Of a stretch of DNA of 39,218 nucleotides, positions 1 to 9,880 are shown piece after piece. Position numbers and translations under genes: made by a program. The notes under the pieces are model-generated. The model did not search any database. It was not told the origin of the DNA and saw only the letters and a program-made list of their open reading frames with translations. The stretch's first letter is position 1. Every line of letters begins with the position of its first letter. This stretch comes from Stentor coeruleus (lineage: Eukaryota > Ciliophora > Heterotrichea > Heterotrichida > Stentoridae): contig MPUH01000710.1 of assembly GCA_001970955.1 (NCBI GenBank), positions 1 to 39,218 of the forward strand, given 5' to 3'.

Positions 1-672
1 TTGTTGTTTTCTCTAAGTGTTTTTTCAAATTCTTCATTCCATAAAACGATATGCGATAATGAGAAATTTTTAGTTTCTTCATTTTCGCATTTTTTAAGTT
101 CTCGTTTCCCATTTCAAGATATTGTATATTACATAATTAAGTAACTATTATAAGTATTATAAGCTTATATAATTTGCTTTAGATTTGGTAGAAAGGCAGA
201 TGCTGAGTATAAAGATGAAAATAATTTTAAAATAAGCACTCAAAATTGTTATAATCCAAGTTTTATTATTTACCAAAGCATATCCATATAATTTATAAGA
301 CTATTGTGCATAAAACAAAGATTATACAAAAAATACAAACTAATTTTACGTTCTTGATTTGATTACATGTCTCGGTTTATTTATTTTTAATAAAATACTA
401 TCACATTTACTATTTAAGAAATAATCCCATTTACTAATACAATCCCAAAACAATCCTTTATTTTGACCATTACCAAGACTATATTTCTACTTTCATAAAC
501 CTACTCTTATCCTTTTTAATCTTTTCATAGACTTTGCCTTAAATTTAGTCTTTTCTTCAATATTTAGTTTACTTCATTCTAGTTTATAATTTATTTTGAT
601 TTATATACAAAATTATTTGCCGCTGGATGTTAAGATTTTGATATAAATTTCATATGGTATATTGGGTGATAA
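1..672. other. Left-edge intergenic stretch with a possible gene end
   Basis: No complete gene is seen. About 300-640 is C-rich and G-poor on the plus strand, the pattern found upstream of plus-strand genes here, and so suits the gene starting at 673. At the very edge a minus-strand frame is open from 113 down to the window edge (37 codons, reading like KNFSLSHIVLWNEEFEK). It begins after a TGA at 114-116 and has no in-frame ATG. It could be an exon of a gene lying to the left, or chance. Confidence 0.4.
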
Positions 673-894
673 ATGGATAATGATGAAGACCTTGGCAAAT
701 TCCTTGGTAAGGTACTCAGAGCTGGAAATGCTCATGAACTAGGTGCTGAAGTCCTTTCACAGTTAAGAGAATGGAAAAATGAGATCGACAACGAAGAACA
801 AAATAGCCCAGTAATTATCGATAGCGAACTTCTCAATATAGCTGATGATGAAGAAGATGAGCCTGAAGAAAAAATAAAGAGAAAAACAAACTAA
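673..894 (+). CDS. Small acidic hypothetical protein (73 aa)
   Basis: Unrecognised. It is a 73-residue frame starting at ATG 673 and ending at TAA. Residues 5-40 look like one amphipathic helical segment (LGKFLGKVLRAG..LSQLREWKNEI), and the C-terminal third is a run of Asp and Glu followed by a short basic end (KIKRKTN). No signal peptide, membrane segment or known motif is visible. Support for it being real is the codon use, the C-rich and G-poor sequence just upstream (the usual 5' flank here), and the very short 13-bp gap to the convergent gene ending at 908. It may be an exon of a longer protein with a tiny intron upstream, but no such intron was identified. Confidence 0.5.
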   Translation: MDNDEDLGKFLGKVLRAGNAHELGAEVLSQLREWKNEIDNEEQNSPVIIDSELLNIADDEEDEPEEKIKRKTN

Positions 895-907
895 CTAAAG
901 CTCATAA

Positions 908-1645
908 TTATTTTTTAAGTAACTCAATCTTGGCAAATATTTCTTCATCCTGTTTCCTTACCCTATCTTCAATTAATGTTTTCATATTCTTAATCTCCGA
1001 ATTAAGCCTTGCATGTACAGGGTCTTCATCAACTTCCATAACAATTTCTGTTTCTTTAGTTTTAACCTCAGTCTTAGTCTCTTTAGGTGTTTGTGTCCTA
1101 GGTAAAAAGTCTTTAAGTTCAAAAATAGTCTCAGGATTAATGTCATTGCCTTCAATTAGATTCAAACATATAGGAAAAGTTGCTAAAGAAAGTTTCTCAG
1201 TAGTAATAATTACATCTTTATGAGGTGTAAAACCATATGAATATAGAGAATAATGTTTGAAATATGTGCTTTCTAAGAAGTTTTCTAAAGCAGTTATGTC
1301 TTTTTGACTGAAGACTTGGATACTATATGGGGGTCTTTGTATTGAGTGTTTTTTCAATAAATTTTTCAAGGACTCCTGCATATTCGCGACAAGGATTTGA
1401 CTTGAAATTGAAGCTTGAACTATACTAGTGATTATGCTTAATGAACAGGAAATTTTTTCTAGAGTGAAATCAAGTTTGATACAAAAAGCTACAAAACTCT
1501 CGTAGAAGTCAAGTAAAATTTCGTCTTTTTCATTGTCTTCTTTGAATTTCATAATTTTCCGTAGAGAGTCTCGACGGCTTTCACTGTGTACAATTTCTTC
1601 AGTTTGCGCTTTGCTGTATTGGGTAAAGACATGGCTTTCCATCAT
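908..1645 (-). CDS. CFAP119: Cilia- and flagella-associated protein 119-like (CCDC189 family)
   Basis: 245 residues. The middle of the protein (about residues 40-155) matches my recollection of the CFAP119/CCDC189 family. It has a helical block starting ILLDFYESFVAFC, then HSIQRPPYSIQVFS, then a STYFKHYSLYSYGFTPH segment, where the family shows RPPFSI and a TYFRHF.LYKY.FTP signature. The C-terminal 90 residues are charged, with Lys/Glu/Thr-rich linker and a coiled-coil end. The family is axonemal and tied to motile cilia, which fits a ciliate. Two adjacent ATGs (1643 and 1640) could both serve as start. The gene converges on the small acidic gene with 13 bp between stops. Family assignment is from memory of conserved motifs, not a search. 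Confidence 0.65.
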   Translation of the reverse strand: MMESHVFTQYSKAQTEEIVHSESRRDSLRKIMKFKEDNEKDEILLDFYESFVAFCIKLDFTLEKISCSLSIITSIVQASISSQILVANMQESLKNLLKKHSIQRPPYSIQVFSQKDITALENFLESTYFKHYSLYSYGFTPHKDVIITTEKLSLATFPICLNLIEGNDINPETIFELKDFLPRTQTPKETKTEVKTKETEIVMEVDEDPVHARLNSEIKNMKTLIEDRVRKQDEEIFAKIELLKK

Positions 1646-2038
1646 ATGGAATTATATAATAAAATTTAAAATAAAAGATTGGTTTTTTACTAGGAGATTG
1701 GGATGATTAGAAAAATCAGTGGGGAAAATTATTATTGAGAATTGGATAATATGATAGAAAGGTAGATAATTATGGTAAGATTTAATTAGGATTTATAAGT
1801 TTGGTTTAGAAGGGGAAATAAAGTTTTAATTTTGGAAGGTGGGATTAGGATAAAGAAATTAGGATTTTTTGATGATTTTTAGGTTTTTAGATGTGAAAAA
1901 TTAGAAATTAACGTAAAAAAGTGCAGTTTTTTTTATATTAGTTTTATGATTTTATTGCATACAAATAGATAAAACTCAAAGTCATCTACTTCTACCTTCT
2001 GATAAACTTCCATAGCACTAAATATATACAAAATATAA
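1646..2038. other. Divergent intergenic region with mirror-image base skew
   Basis: This lies between the starts of the minus-strand CFAP119-like gene and the plus-strand succinate-CoA ligase gene, so it should hold both promoters. Positions 1681-1920 contain 59 G but only 3 C on the plus strand. Closer to the ligase start C returns. No TATA-like or other discrete motif could be singled out in such AT-rich sequence. Confidence 0.6.
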
Positions 2039-3328
2039 ATGTGGTCAAAAACCTTTATAAAAACCCTAACCTCCTCACTTTGTCGTAGGTACCACTTACA
2101 TGAATACCAAGGCTTATTACTTCTCAAATCATATGGTATTCCCACACCTTTCAACAAAGTTGCCTTTTCTCCTCGTGAAGCTAAAAATATCGCTGAAGAA
2201 ATCGGAGATGAAAAAGTTGTAGTCAAAGCTCAAGTTCTAGCAGGAGGTAGAGGCAAAGGGAAATTTGAACCAGGGGGTTTTAAAGGTGGAGTTCAAATAA
2301 TATCTAAAGGTGAAGTTGAAGGAGTTGCATCTTGTATGATAGGGAAATACTTAGTGACAAAACAAACAGGTGAAGAAGGTAAACCTTGTGATAAAGTTTT
2401 AGTAATGAAAAAGCTTGTTCTAGCAAAAGAGTTCTATATAGCTTTTTTATTAGACCGTAAGTATGGTGGTCCTGTTTTAGTCTATTCAACCCAAGGAGGT
2501 ATGGATATAGAAGAAGTTGCAAATAGGAACCCAGATGATATTTTCAAAGTCCCAGTCTCACATAAAACCGGCATCCCACACAGCCTTGCTGAAGAAGTGG
2601 CAAAAAACCTTGGTTTCCCAAGTACAAGAGCTGAAGAAATTCATAGACTTCTAGTAAACCTATACGATTGTTTTACTCAAAAAGACATGATTTTACTTGA
2701 AATCAACCCTTTAGGCCTTACAGTCGAAGATGAAATCGTTATTTGTGACGCGAAACTAAACTTCGACGACAATGCTATTTTTAGACAAAAAGCAACACAT
2801 AATGAAAGAGACCTTAGACAAGAAAACCTTGATGAATTAGAAGCACATAATGCTGGACTTAGCTATATTTCTATGAATGGAACTATAGGATGTTTAGTAA
2901 ATGGTGCTGGTCTTGCTATGGCTACTATGGATCTTATTAAACTTCTTGGTGGAAGTCCAGCAAATTTCTTAGATGTTGGAGGAGGAGCTCAAGAAGATCA
3001 GATTGTCAGTGCTTTAAAGATTTTACAAACTAATAGAAAAGTTGAATCTGTTTTGATTAATATTTTTGGTGGGATTATGAGATGTGATATTATTGCTAGT
3101 GGGCTTATTACTGCTGCTAAAAAAGTTAATTTTACTAAACCTATTGTTGCTAGATTATGTGGGACTAATTGGCAAGAAGCTAAAGAATTGGTTTTGAAAA
3201 GTAATATTAATGCTATTTATGAACCTGATGAAGAAAAAGCTGTGAGGAAAGTTGTCGCGATATCCAAGATTTTGAGAATTGGTAATGAATGCGGAGTTTC
3301 CGTAGGATTTGATTATAAGTTAGATTAG
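2039..3328 (+). CDS. SUCLA2: Succinate-CoA ligase, beta subunit (ADP-forming type), mitochondrial
   Basis: 429 residues. Joins succinate and CoA with ATP/ADP exchange in the TCA cycle as the nucleotide-binding beta subunit with an alpha partner. The first ~18 residues (MWSKTFIKTLTSSLCRRY) are basic, hydroxylated and lack acids, a plausible mitochondrial presequence. The mature part opens with HLHEYQG. The ATP-grasp lysine and glycine-rich segment VKAQVLAGGRGKG is near residue 62-74, and MIGKYLVTKQTGEEG and INPLG follow. The C-terminal CoA-ligase half carries NGAGLAMATMD, FLDVGGGA and NIFGGIMRCD. The choices MIGK.L.TKQTGE, IGCLVNGAGLAMATMD and GGIMRCD are closer to the ADP-forming (SUCLA2) than the GTP-forming (SUCLG2) type, though specificity is inference. 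Length is normal for the family. An uninterrupted frame with no visible intron. Confidence 0.93.
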   Translation: MWSKTFIKTLTSSLCRRYHLHEYQGLLLLKSYGIPTPFNKVAFSPREAKNIAEEIGDEKVVVKAQVLAGGRGKGKFEPGGFKGGVQIISKGEVEGVASCMIGKYLVTKQTGEEGKPCDKVLVMKKLVLAKEFYIAFLLDRKYGGPVLVYSTQGGMDIEEVANRNPDDIFKVPVSHKTGIPHSLAEEVAKNLGFPSTRAEEIHRLLVNLYDCFTQKDMILLEINPLGLTVEDEIVICDAKLNFDDNAIFRQKATHNERDLRQENLDELEAHNAGLSYISMNGTIGCLVNGAGLAMATMDLIKLLGGSPANFLDVGGGAQEDQIVSALKILQTNRKVESVLINIFGGIMRCDIIASGLITAAKKVNFTKPIVARLCGTNWQEAKELVLKSNINAIYEPDEEKAVRKVVAISKILRIGNECGVSVGFDYKLD

Positions 3329-4045
3329 GTAGTTTGGATAATTTGATTTTTTTTTTTTGGATTTTTTGTGGATTAAGATGAGATTATTATTATGTGGATT
3401 TGTAATAAAAAAAGAGTGTTTATTGATAAGGATATTGATTGTAAATTATTATATTGTTGAGGTTTTAAGTTAGATAAAGTGTGATAAATAGAAGATTTTA
3501 TTATAGAAATTAGTTGATAGGAATAAATAATTTTAAGGGTTAGTTTATAATATTTTGTTTATTATCATTGAATTTACAGGTGAATATATTAGAACTGGGT
3601 TTGAGTAGGATTTTAGAGCTTAAGTATTGTGTAATAACGATTTAAGAAATAATATTGTCAATTATCCAAGCACACACTTAAATTATTCCAATTTTTATAT
3701 AAAAATTTCAATATCCTATAACCCAAAATAAAATTTATTCTTATATTCAATATCACAAAACTCATCCTATTAACCCAAAACTTTATCTCAATTTAAAACT
3801 GTAATTAAAACCCTAAAACCTATTAACCCTTTAATATTCCTAATAAAAAAACCTATCAAAAAAAAAGCAATAAATCCTAAACACTTAAACATATAAAACC
3901 CAATATCTTTAAAAACCATTAATTTAAACTAAAACCNCACTTAAACATATAAAACCCAATATCTTTAAAAACCATTAATTTAAACTAAAACCTTTCCATA
4001 GTTGATTTTCAACAAGGTAAAAGTAGTTATTATATTCAATAAAAA
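3329..4045. other. Intergenic, G-rich then C-rich, with a scaffold join
   Basis: From 3329 to about 3650, the 3' flank of the ligase gene, the plus strand is G-rich and almost C-free. From about 3660 to the calcium pump start it flips: 3661-3900 has 50 C and 3 G. A T-run lies near 3345. The N at 3937 is a scaffold join flanked by a duplicated 55-mer. No gene or RNA is seen. Confidence 0.6.
3882..3992. repeat. 55-bp direct repeat around N (assembly join)
   Basis: Positions 3882-3936 and 3938-3992 are identical, separated by the single N at 3937. This is the picture expected when two overlapping contig ends are joined without merging, so the real sequence probably has one copy. It lies in noncoding DNA just upstream of the pump gene. 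Confidence 0.85.
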
Positions 4046-7000
4046 ATGAAAATCGAGCCCTTGGGAGAATCAACCGACCCCCTTGTAAACATTTTTAACA
4101 CAACCGTAGCCGAGTTACTCAACATCGTCGAAGCTTATCGTCAGCGTAAATTAGCCGAGGATATTGAATTAATTGAAAGCGAAGGTGGCCCATTATCATT
4201 CGAAGACAAGCTGAAATCCTCAATAAAACATGGTCTTTCTAACAAAGAAGATCAAACTGAACGAATCAGTCTCTTTGGTAGCAACAAACCAGCAAAAGAT
4301 CGTCCAAAAACATACTTTCAAATTTGCTGGGAAGTTCTTGAAGACCCTATATTACGTATTTTAGTTATATCAGGACTTATAAGCCTTGTTATAGGAGCAA
4401 CATTAGATGAACATCCTGCTTATGGTTGGATTGAAGGTTTTGCTATTATAATAGCAGTTTGTGTTGTTGTTAATGTTACAGCAGTTAATGATATGCAAAA
4501 ACAAAAAAAGTTTAAAGAATTGAAAAAACGTAATAGGACTGGAAGGGTTGTTACAATATTAAGAGATGGGATATGGTCATCAATGCATCCTAAGCATATA
4601 TTAGTTGGGGATATTATAAAAATTGAAAATGGAATTACTATACCTGCTGATGGGATACTTATAGATGGGTCACAAATTGAAGTTGTTGAAGCAGCGATGA
4701 CAGGAGAAAATGATAATATTAAAAAACTACCATTTGAAGAAGCTGTGAGGATAAAACAAGAATATTATTTGAATAACCCTGGGGTGTTAGAAGGGATGAA
4801 AAAATCTGAGGAAGATAAACATCATGAAATACCTAGTCCAGTTGTTTTAAGTGGGACTAATTTGGCTGAAGGGGTAGGGATTATGATTGTTATTGCTGTT
4901 GGTAAGAACTCAGCTGAAGGGAGGATTTATGACCTTGCAGAACGTTCTGATGAGTTAACTCCTTTACAAGTAAAACTAGCTCGGGTTGCTAGCGCTGTAG
5001 GTAAACTTGGTCTAGTCTGTTCAATAGTAACAGTTATAACCTTATATTTAAGATTTATAATCGAAATCGCCTCAGGAGAAATCTCATGGAACAGCAACGA
5101 GCATCCACTTTTACTTGTAAAATTCCTTATTATCGGTATTACTGTCTTAGTTGTAGCAATTCCTGAAGGCCTTCCTCTGGCTGTTACTATATCTTTAGCA
5201 TACTCAATCAAAAAAATGCAAAACGAAAACAACCTTGTTAGAAAAATGCAGGCATGTGAAACTATGGGTGGAGCTGATCAAATTTGTTCTGATAAAACTG
5301 GAACTTTAACTCAAAACCTCATGACTGTATCTGAAATGTGGGCTGGGAATCAAGCTTTAAATATAGAAGCTGGGCCACCAAGTCAAGGGACATTCCAAGC
5401 TGAATTTTTACATTTACTTAAAGAGTCGATTTTTATGAACTCCTCAGCTTTTATAGACCCAGTTAAAGGTAAACAAGGTAGTAAAACTGAAATCGCTATG
5501 ATTTTATTAATGCAAGCTTTAGGACATTCTGATTGTATTGAAACTAGAAAGACTTATTTAGATAGATATCATAGGATATTCCCATTTTCTAGTAAAAGAA
5601 AAAAATCAAGTATTATAATTACAACAGATGAAGGGAAATTACGTATTCATGTTAAAGGTGCTTCTGAAGTAGTTTCTGGATGTTGTACAAGTTTTTTAAC
5701 TGTAGATGGGAAATCACATCATATTGATAATGAGACTTCTAAAGTTATACAAAATATGATATTAAGAATGACTGATAATGCTTTAAGAGTTATAGCTTTA
5801 ACATATAGAGAACTTCCTATTGATGTTGATATAGAAAAATTTGATTCTATGGGTTTTCCTGAACTAGAAAAATCAAATCTCACTTTAATTGCCCTTATAG
5901 GAATCCGTGACCCAATAAGACCTGAAGTTCCTGGTGCAGTAAAAGAATGTCAACGTGCAGGGATAACAGTACGTATGGTTACAGGGGATAATAAAGCAAC
6001 AGCAAAAGCTATAGCCCGTGAGTGTAACATAATAAGCAAAGATACACAAACTGTAATGGAAGGTAAAGATTTCTCTATAAAAACTGGAGGAACAGTCTGT
6101 AAAGAATGTAAAACCAAAATCTGCCCATGTCCAAGAAATTCAAAAGAAGCTAAAAATTCAACTAAACCAATAAGAGAAGATGTTGTTGCTGATTTAGAAG
6201 CCTTTAAAGAAATTGTATCAAATCTAGCTGTACTTGCAAGATCTCAACCTGATGATAAATACACTTTAGTAACAGGTTTAAAGCAATTAGGCCATGTAGT
6301 TGCAGTTACAGGTGATGGGACTAATGATGCTCCAGCTTTAAGTAAAGCAGATATTGGTTTTGCTATGGGAATAACAGGTACTGAAATGGCTAAAGAATCA
6401 GCAGGGATAATATTATTAGATGACAATTTTAAATCTATAGTCAGAGCTGTTATATGGGGTAGGAATATATATGATAATATTAGAGCATTTTTACAATTCC
6501 AAATCACAGTGAATATTGTTGCGGTTATTAGTGCTATGGTTGGAGCTATAACAATACAACAATCACCTTTAACATCAGTACAATTACTTTGGGTTAATCT
6601 TATTATGGATAGTTTCGCATCATTAGCTTTAGCTACAGACCCACCAACTGATGATCATTTAAATCGTCCTCCATATAAGAAAACAGAGTTTATAATAGAA
6701 AAACGTATGTGGAAACATATTATAGGTCAAAGTATTGTTCAGTTAATTATTATGTTCTGTATGATGTATGCTGGGGAATGGTTTTTACCTGAATTTGGTA
6801 GTGGGACTAGTATTTTGTATAATGAAAATACTGATTATGTTATTTCTGGGAGGACTTATAATCCTGATGGCTCTGAAAACTATAAACCTTATTTGTCAGA
6901 TCCAAATATAGGCCCAAGTCGACAATTTACTTATATTTTTAATACTTTTGTTCTTTTACAATTGACTAATGAAGTTAATGCTAGAAAAATAAGAGATGAA

Positions 7001-7315
7001 GTCAACGCTTTTGAACGTATTTTAAAAAACAAAATTTTTATTGGTATATGGTTTTTTACATTTGCTATGCAAGTACTTATAATTTCTGTAGGTAGTTATG
7101 CGTTTAGCTGTCATTTAAAAGGTTTAAGTGTTGAACAATGGATGATTTGTATAGCTTTTAGTGCAGTTTCGTTTGTTTGGAGAATTGCTTTGGTGTTTAT
7201 CCCGACAAATATTTTTTCAAAAGTCCATGTTGATGAAAACCGAAGTTCAGCAAGGCTTTTATCAATTAGAGGAAGTTCATTACAAAGAGAAAGGATTAAT
7301 CTTAATACAACATAA
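4046..7315 (+). CDS. Plasma-membrane-type Ca2+ ATPase (P2B, PMCA-like)
   Basis: 1089 residues. A P-type pump that exports Ca2+ from the cytosol using ATP. Visible landmarks are the actuator loop AAMTGENDN (usual TGES has become TGEN, the Glu kept), the TM4 calcium site VVAIPEGLPLAV, the phosphorylation motif CSDKTGTLTQN with the acceptor Asp at residue 416, the nucleotide-domain KGASE, MVTGDN, and the hinge TGDGTNDAPALSKADIG. TM5-6 (NIVAVISAMVGA, LLWVNLIMDSFASLALATDPP) follow the P2B pattern. A Cys cluster, C-x2-C-x4-C-x-C, lies around residues 685-700 where animal pumps have a plain linker. After the last membrane segment only about 40 residues follow, so the long calmodulin-binding tail of animal PMCAs is not present. 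The septin gene begins 39 bp downstream. Subcellular site (plasma membrane versus alveolar sacs) cannot be read from sequence. Confidence 0.93.
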   Translation: MKIEPLGESTDPLVNIFNTTVAELLNIVEAYRQRKLAEDIELIESEGGPLSFEDKLKSSIKHGLSNKEDQTERISLFGSNKPAKDRPKTYFQICWEVLEDPILRILVISGLISLVIGATLDEHPAYGWIEGFAIIIAVCVVVNVTAVNDMQKQKKFKELKKRNRTGRVVTILRDGIWSSMHPKHILVGDIIKIENGITIPADGILIDGSQIEVVEAAMTGENDNIKKLPFEEAVRIKQEYYLNNPGVLEGMKKSEEDKHHEIPSPVVLSGTNLAEGVGIMIVIAVGKNSAEGRIYDLAERSDELTPLQVKLARVASAVGKLGLVCSIVTVITLYLRFIIEIASGEISWNSNEHPLLLVKFLIIGITVLVVAIPEGLPLAVTISLAYSIKKMQNENNLVRKMQACETMGGADQICSDKTGTLTQNLMTVSEMWAGNQALNIEAGPPSQGTFQAEFLHLLKESIFMNSSAFIDPVKGKQGSKTEIAMILLMQALGHSDCIETRKTYLDRYHRIFPFSSKRKKSSIIITTDEGKLRIHVKGASEVVSGCCTSFLTVDGKSHHIDNETSKVIQNMILRMTDNALRVIALTYRELPIDVDIEKFDSMGFPELEKSNLTLIALIGIRDPIRPEVPGAVKECQRAGITVRMVTGDNKATAKAIARECNIISKDTQTVMEGKDFSIKTGGTVCKECKTKICPCPRNSKEAKNSTKPIREDVVADLEAFKEIVSNLAVLARSQPDDKYTLVTGLKQLGHVVAVTGDGTNDAPALSKADIGFAMGITGTEMAKESAGIILLDDNFKSIVRAVIWGRNIYDNIRAFLQFQITVNIVAVISAMVGAITIQQSPLTSVQLLWVNLIMDSFASLALATDPPTDDHLNRPPYKKTEFIIEKRMWKHIIGQSIVQLIIMFCMMYAGEWFLPEFGSGTSILYNENTDYVISGRTYNPDGSENYKPYLSDPNIGPSRQFTYIFNTFVLLQLTNEVNARKIRDEVNAFERILKNKIFIGIWFFTFAMQVLIISVGSYAFSCHLKGLSVEQWMICIAFSAVSFVWRIALVFIPTNIFSKVHVDENRSSARLLSIRGSSLQRERINLNTT

Positions 7316-7354
7316 TATATGAAAAAAAAACATGATAATAAAAGTTAGTTTAAT

Positions 7355-8563
7355 ATGCTTACCCAGGAAAACCTTGAGAAAATCGGGAGCCTGTCATCAG
7401 AGAGCTCGATAATGTCGAAGTTTTTACAGGACAATAAAAGAGAAAACGAGTCTGTGGCTGAAGAGATCGAAAAAAACATGCCTTTTGCGATGCTGCATTA
7501 CAATGAGGAAGCAAAAACCCCTTATTTGTTCAGGAGGATTTCTAGCACAAGTACAATCAAATCAGTTTACATCAGTTCTTCACAAAGCAACAGTTCATCA
7601 CAAGGATCAGTCAGACATGAAATACAGCAAATTCTAGAAGATCGGCCAAACAAAACCATTTTCTACAACATCCTCGTAGCAGGAGATTCTGGACTAGGAA
7701 AAACTAGTTTTATAAACACTTACATGTACCTAAAATTCAATTACTTTCAAAAATTCTCTGACTGTTCAGATATCGTCCCAACTACAACAGAAATCACTCA
7801 TACAAAAGCTAAACGAACTGAAAATAAAATCAATTTCAATATTGATATGATTGATACTCCAGGATATGGATCTTTTCGTAATATTAACTCTTGGGTAAGA
7901 TTTATTATCAAATATCTTATAGAAAAAATTATCAAATATTATAAAGAACCTAAAAAAAATGATGAACGTGTTCATTGTTGCCTTTATTTTATAGATAGTG
8001 TTTTAAAACAAAATGATATAATAGCGTTAAGAGAATTACAAAAATATTTGCCGATAATCCCGATAATAAGTAAAGCTGATACTTGTACTTTAGATGAGAT
8101 AAAGAAATTTAAAAAAATAATCTTAGACCAATTAAAAGAAGCTGAAATTAATATTTTTTATTATAAACCTGAAGATAATACTGGAAAAGGGTTGAATGAG
8201 TATACAAGTAATTTAGGTGATGGACCTCCTTATTGTGTAATTTCTGCGGTATCTAGGATAAACACTGGGGGGAAATTTTCATTTGGTCGTTCATACAATT
8301 GGGGATCTTGTGATATAAACAACCCTTTTCACTCAGATTTCCCTATTATTAATAAATGTTTAATTGGGAGGTTTTATAATCAGGTGAAAAAAATTGCTAA
8401 AGATAAATGTGCTAAGGTTTTACAGCAATGGACTGAGTTTGAGAATAAGAGAAATGCAAAAATACAGAAGATGTTGGAGGATAAGAAGTATGAGAAAGCG
8501 AAAAAGATTAGTAAAATATTGTCAGCTTTTGCTATGAGTGCTTTAGGGTTGTTTGCTAGATGA
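7355..8563 (+). CDS. Septin-family GTPase
   Basis: 402 residues. A filament-forming GTPase that scaffolds membranes. After a ~100-residue Ser-rich N-terminal extension comes the septin G domain: G1 GDSGLGKTS (residues 110-118), G3 DTPG (167-170) and the septin-style G4 SKAD (239-242), with septin-like sequence IPIISKADT. The C-terminus has a basic, helical stretch (about 350-387) and ends with a short hydrophobic segment ILSAFAMSALGLFAR, unlike the coiled coil of most animal and fungal septins. This could be an amphipathic or membrane-inserting tail; ciliate septins have been linked to mitochondrial membranes. It lies 39 bp after the calcium pump stop, the same strand. It ends in TGA, which shows TGA is a stop in this genome. 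Confidence 0.85.
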   Translation: MLTQENLEKIGSLSSESSIMSKFLQDNKRENESVAEEIEKNMPFAMLHYNEEAKTPYLFRRISSTSTIKSVYISSSQSNSSSQGSVRHEIQQILEDRPNKTIFYNILVAGDSGLGKTSFINTYMYLKFNYFQKFSDCSDIVPTTTEITHTKAKRTENKINFNIDMIDTPGYGSFRNINSWVRFIIKYLIEKIIKYYKEPKKNDERVHCCLYFIDSVLKQNDIIALRELQKYLPIIPIISKADTCTLDEIKKFKKIILDQLKEAEINIFYYKPEDNTGKGLNEYTSNLGDGPPYCVISAVSRINTGGKFSFGRSYNWGSCDINNPFHSDFPIINKCLIGRFYNQVKKIAKDKCAKVLQQWTEFENKRNAKIQKMLEDKKYEKAKKISKILSAFAMSALGLFAR

Positions 8564-9526
8564 TAAAGTAAGTATTAATGAAAATATGGAAATGGATTAT
8601 GTTTTATATGAAGTATTGGTAGAATTGATTGATTAGATTAATTTGGTAATGTTGAAGAGATGAAAAGGAATTTTAGGTGAAGAGTGAGGTTGATGATAAG
8701 GAAAATTAGAAGAAAATGAATGGAAATTTTTGAGGATGGTTTTTAGATAAAGTTTTTATAGTAATTAGAAGATTTTAGGTAGTATAAAATGGAATAATGC
8801 TTTGGTGAGCTAGGAAGTATTTTGTCTTTGAGGATATATTTTATTCTTATGTAAACTATTGAAAAAATTCCAAAATTTAAAACGCTTTTTTTCAGATAAA
8901 AAGGTAATTTATTCATAACAAGTGCCTTAAATCTATATAAGTTCTTATGTTTTCTTTAGTTTATAGAGAGGAAATGATAATATTTGTATGTTTTTATCAA
9001 AAATGTAATAAGCTCTTATTATTATTATTATTGTAAGTTTTATGAAAACAAATTTGTTTCTATAAATAATAAATTTTATCATATATGCTTATAATATCCA
9101 AGTTAAGCAGAAAAAATTAAAAATTTTATATAAAGAGCCCTTTGTTTTGAAATTATAATTCATATACTAAATATTGCTAAACTTTTTGAAAATAATTTTG
9201 GATAAGTCCATATAAAAAATTACTTTGGGTGAGTTTGTTTACAAATTCAATATTTTAGATTAGAATCTCTTATAATTTATGTTAAATTCCTAATAAAATT
9301 AACTAAATGATTTATATTAATATGGTTATAGTTTATCAGTAATTCCTAGGTATTTTCAACAAGTCAACACAGAGNCTCTCCACTACCAAAATCATAAATA
9401 GTTAATGCGAAATGATTTATATTAATATGGTTATAGTTTATCAGTAATTCCTAGGTATTTTCAACAAGTCAACACAGAGAATTATAAGTTTAGTCAAAAA
9501 AATTTTAACTTATGGATTATAAATAA
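8564..9526. other. Intergenic region without a recognised gene
   Basis: The first ~270 bp after the septin gene are G-rich and C-poor on the plus strand (3' flank pattern). From about 8840 to the zinc-finger gene the sequence is evenly AT-rich, with a short (TTA)n run near 9017-9032 and one scaffold join at 9375. No open frame, intron-split gene or RNA could be supported. Confidence 0.55.
9305..9479. repeat. 70-bp direct repeat around N with a 34-bp unshared spacer
   Basis: 9305-9374 and 9410-9479 are identical. Between them are the N at 9375 and 34 bases (9376-9409) found only on the right side. Like the other N sites this is best read as a scaffold join. Here the right-hand contig carries extra sequence before the overlap, which an exact-overlap join does not explain. 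Confidence 0.75.
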
Positions 9527-9880
9527 TTATTCTAATCTTATCTGAGGTGGATGATTCTTTCTTTGATGATTTTTTAATGTATACTTGCTGAATAGTATCT
9601 TGCCACATTTTTCACATGGAAGCTTAATCATTTTCTCATGAACTTGCTTTAAATGAGCCTTAAGCGAATATTTATTTTTAAAAAGCTTATGGCATTCATT
9701 GCATTCTAGAATTTTTTCCGATTTGGTGTGGATTTTACCTTCATGTTGTCTTAGCCCTCTTATTGATTGAAACTCAAGCTTGCACTCTTGACAGAAAGTT
9801 TGACTTTTCTCAAGTTTATCTTTGTGGAGAATTGATAAATCTTTGATGTAATGAGGATGAATGTTCGTGATAGTTTCCAT
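9527..9880 (-). CDS. Small C2H2 zinc-finger protein, three fingers
   Basis: The start is taken at the ATG at 9880 (reads METITNIHPHYIKDLS), giving 117 residues. The open frame continues further upstream to 10042, but that part is AT-driven and lacks protein character. Three consecutive C2H2 fingers fill the C-terminal two thirds: CQECKLEFQS..HEGKIH, CNECHKLFKN..HLKQVH and CEKCGKILFS..HQRKNH, all C-x2-C-x12-H-x3/4-H with the usual Phe and Leu positions. The linkers are longer than TGEKP. This composition suggests a DNA- or RNA-binding role in the nucleus, but no target can be inferred. It is short for a transcription factor and has no other domain. Confidence 0.72.
   Translation of the reverse strand: METITNIHPHYIKDLSILHKDKLEKSQTFCQECKLEFQSIRGLRQHEGKIHTKSEKILECNECHKLFKNKYSLKAHLKQVHEKMIKLPCEKCGKILFSKYTLKNHQRKNHPPQIRLE

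Noticed and set aside
301-325. A single 15-nt GT..AG unit (GTGCATAAAACAAAG) upstream of the first gene
   Set aside because: It has no coding exon on either side, and isolated GT..AG 15-mers are expected by chance.
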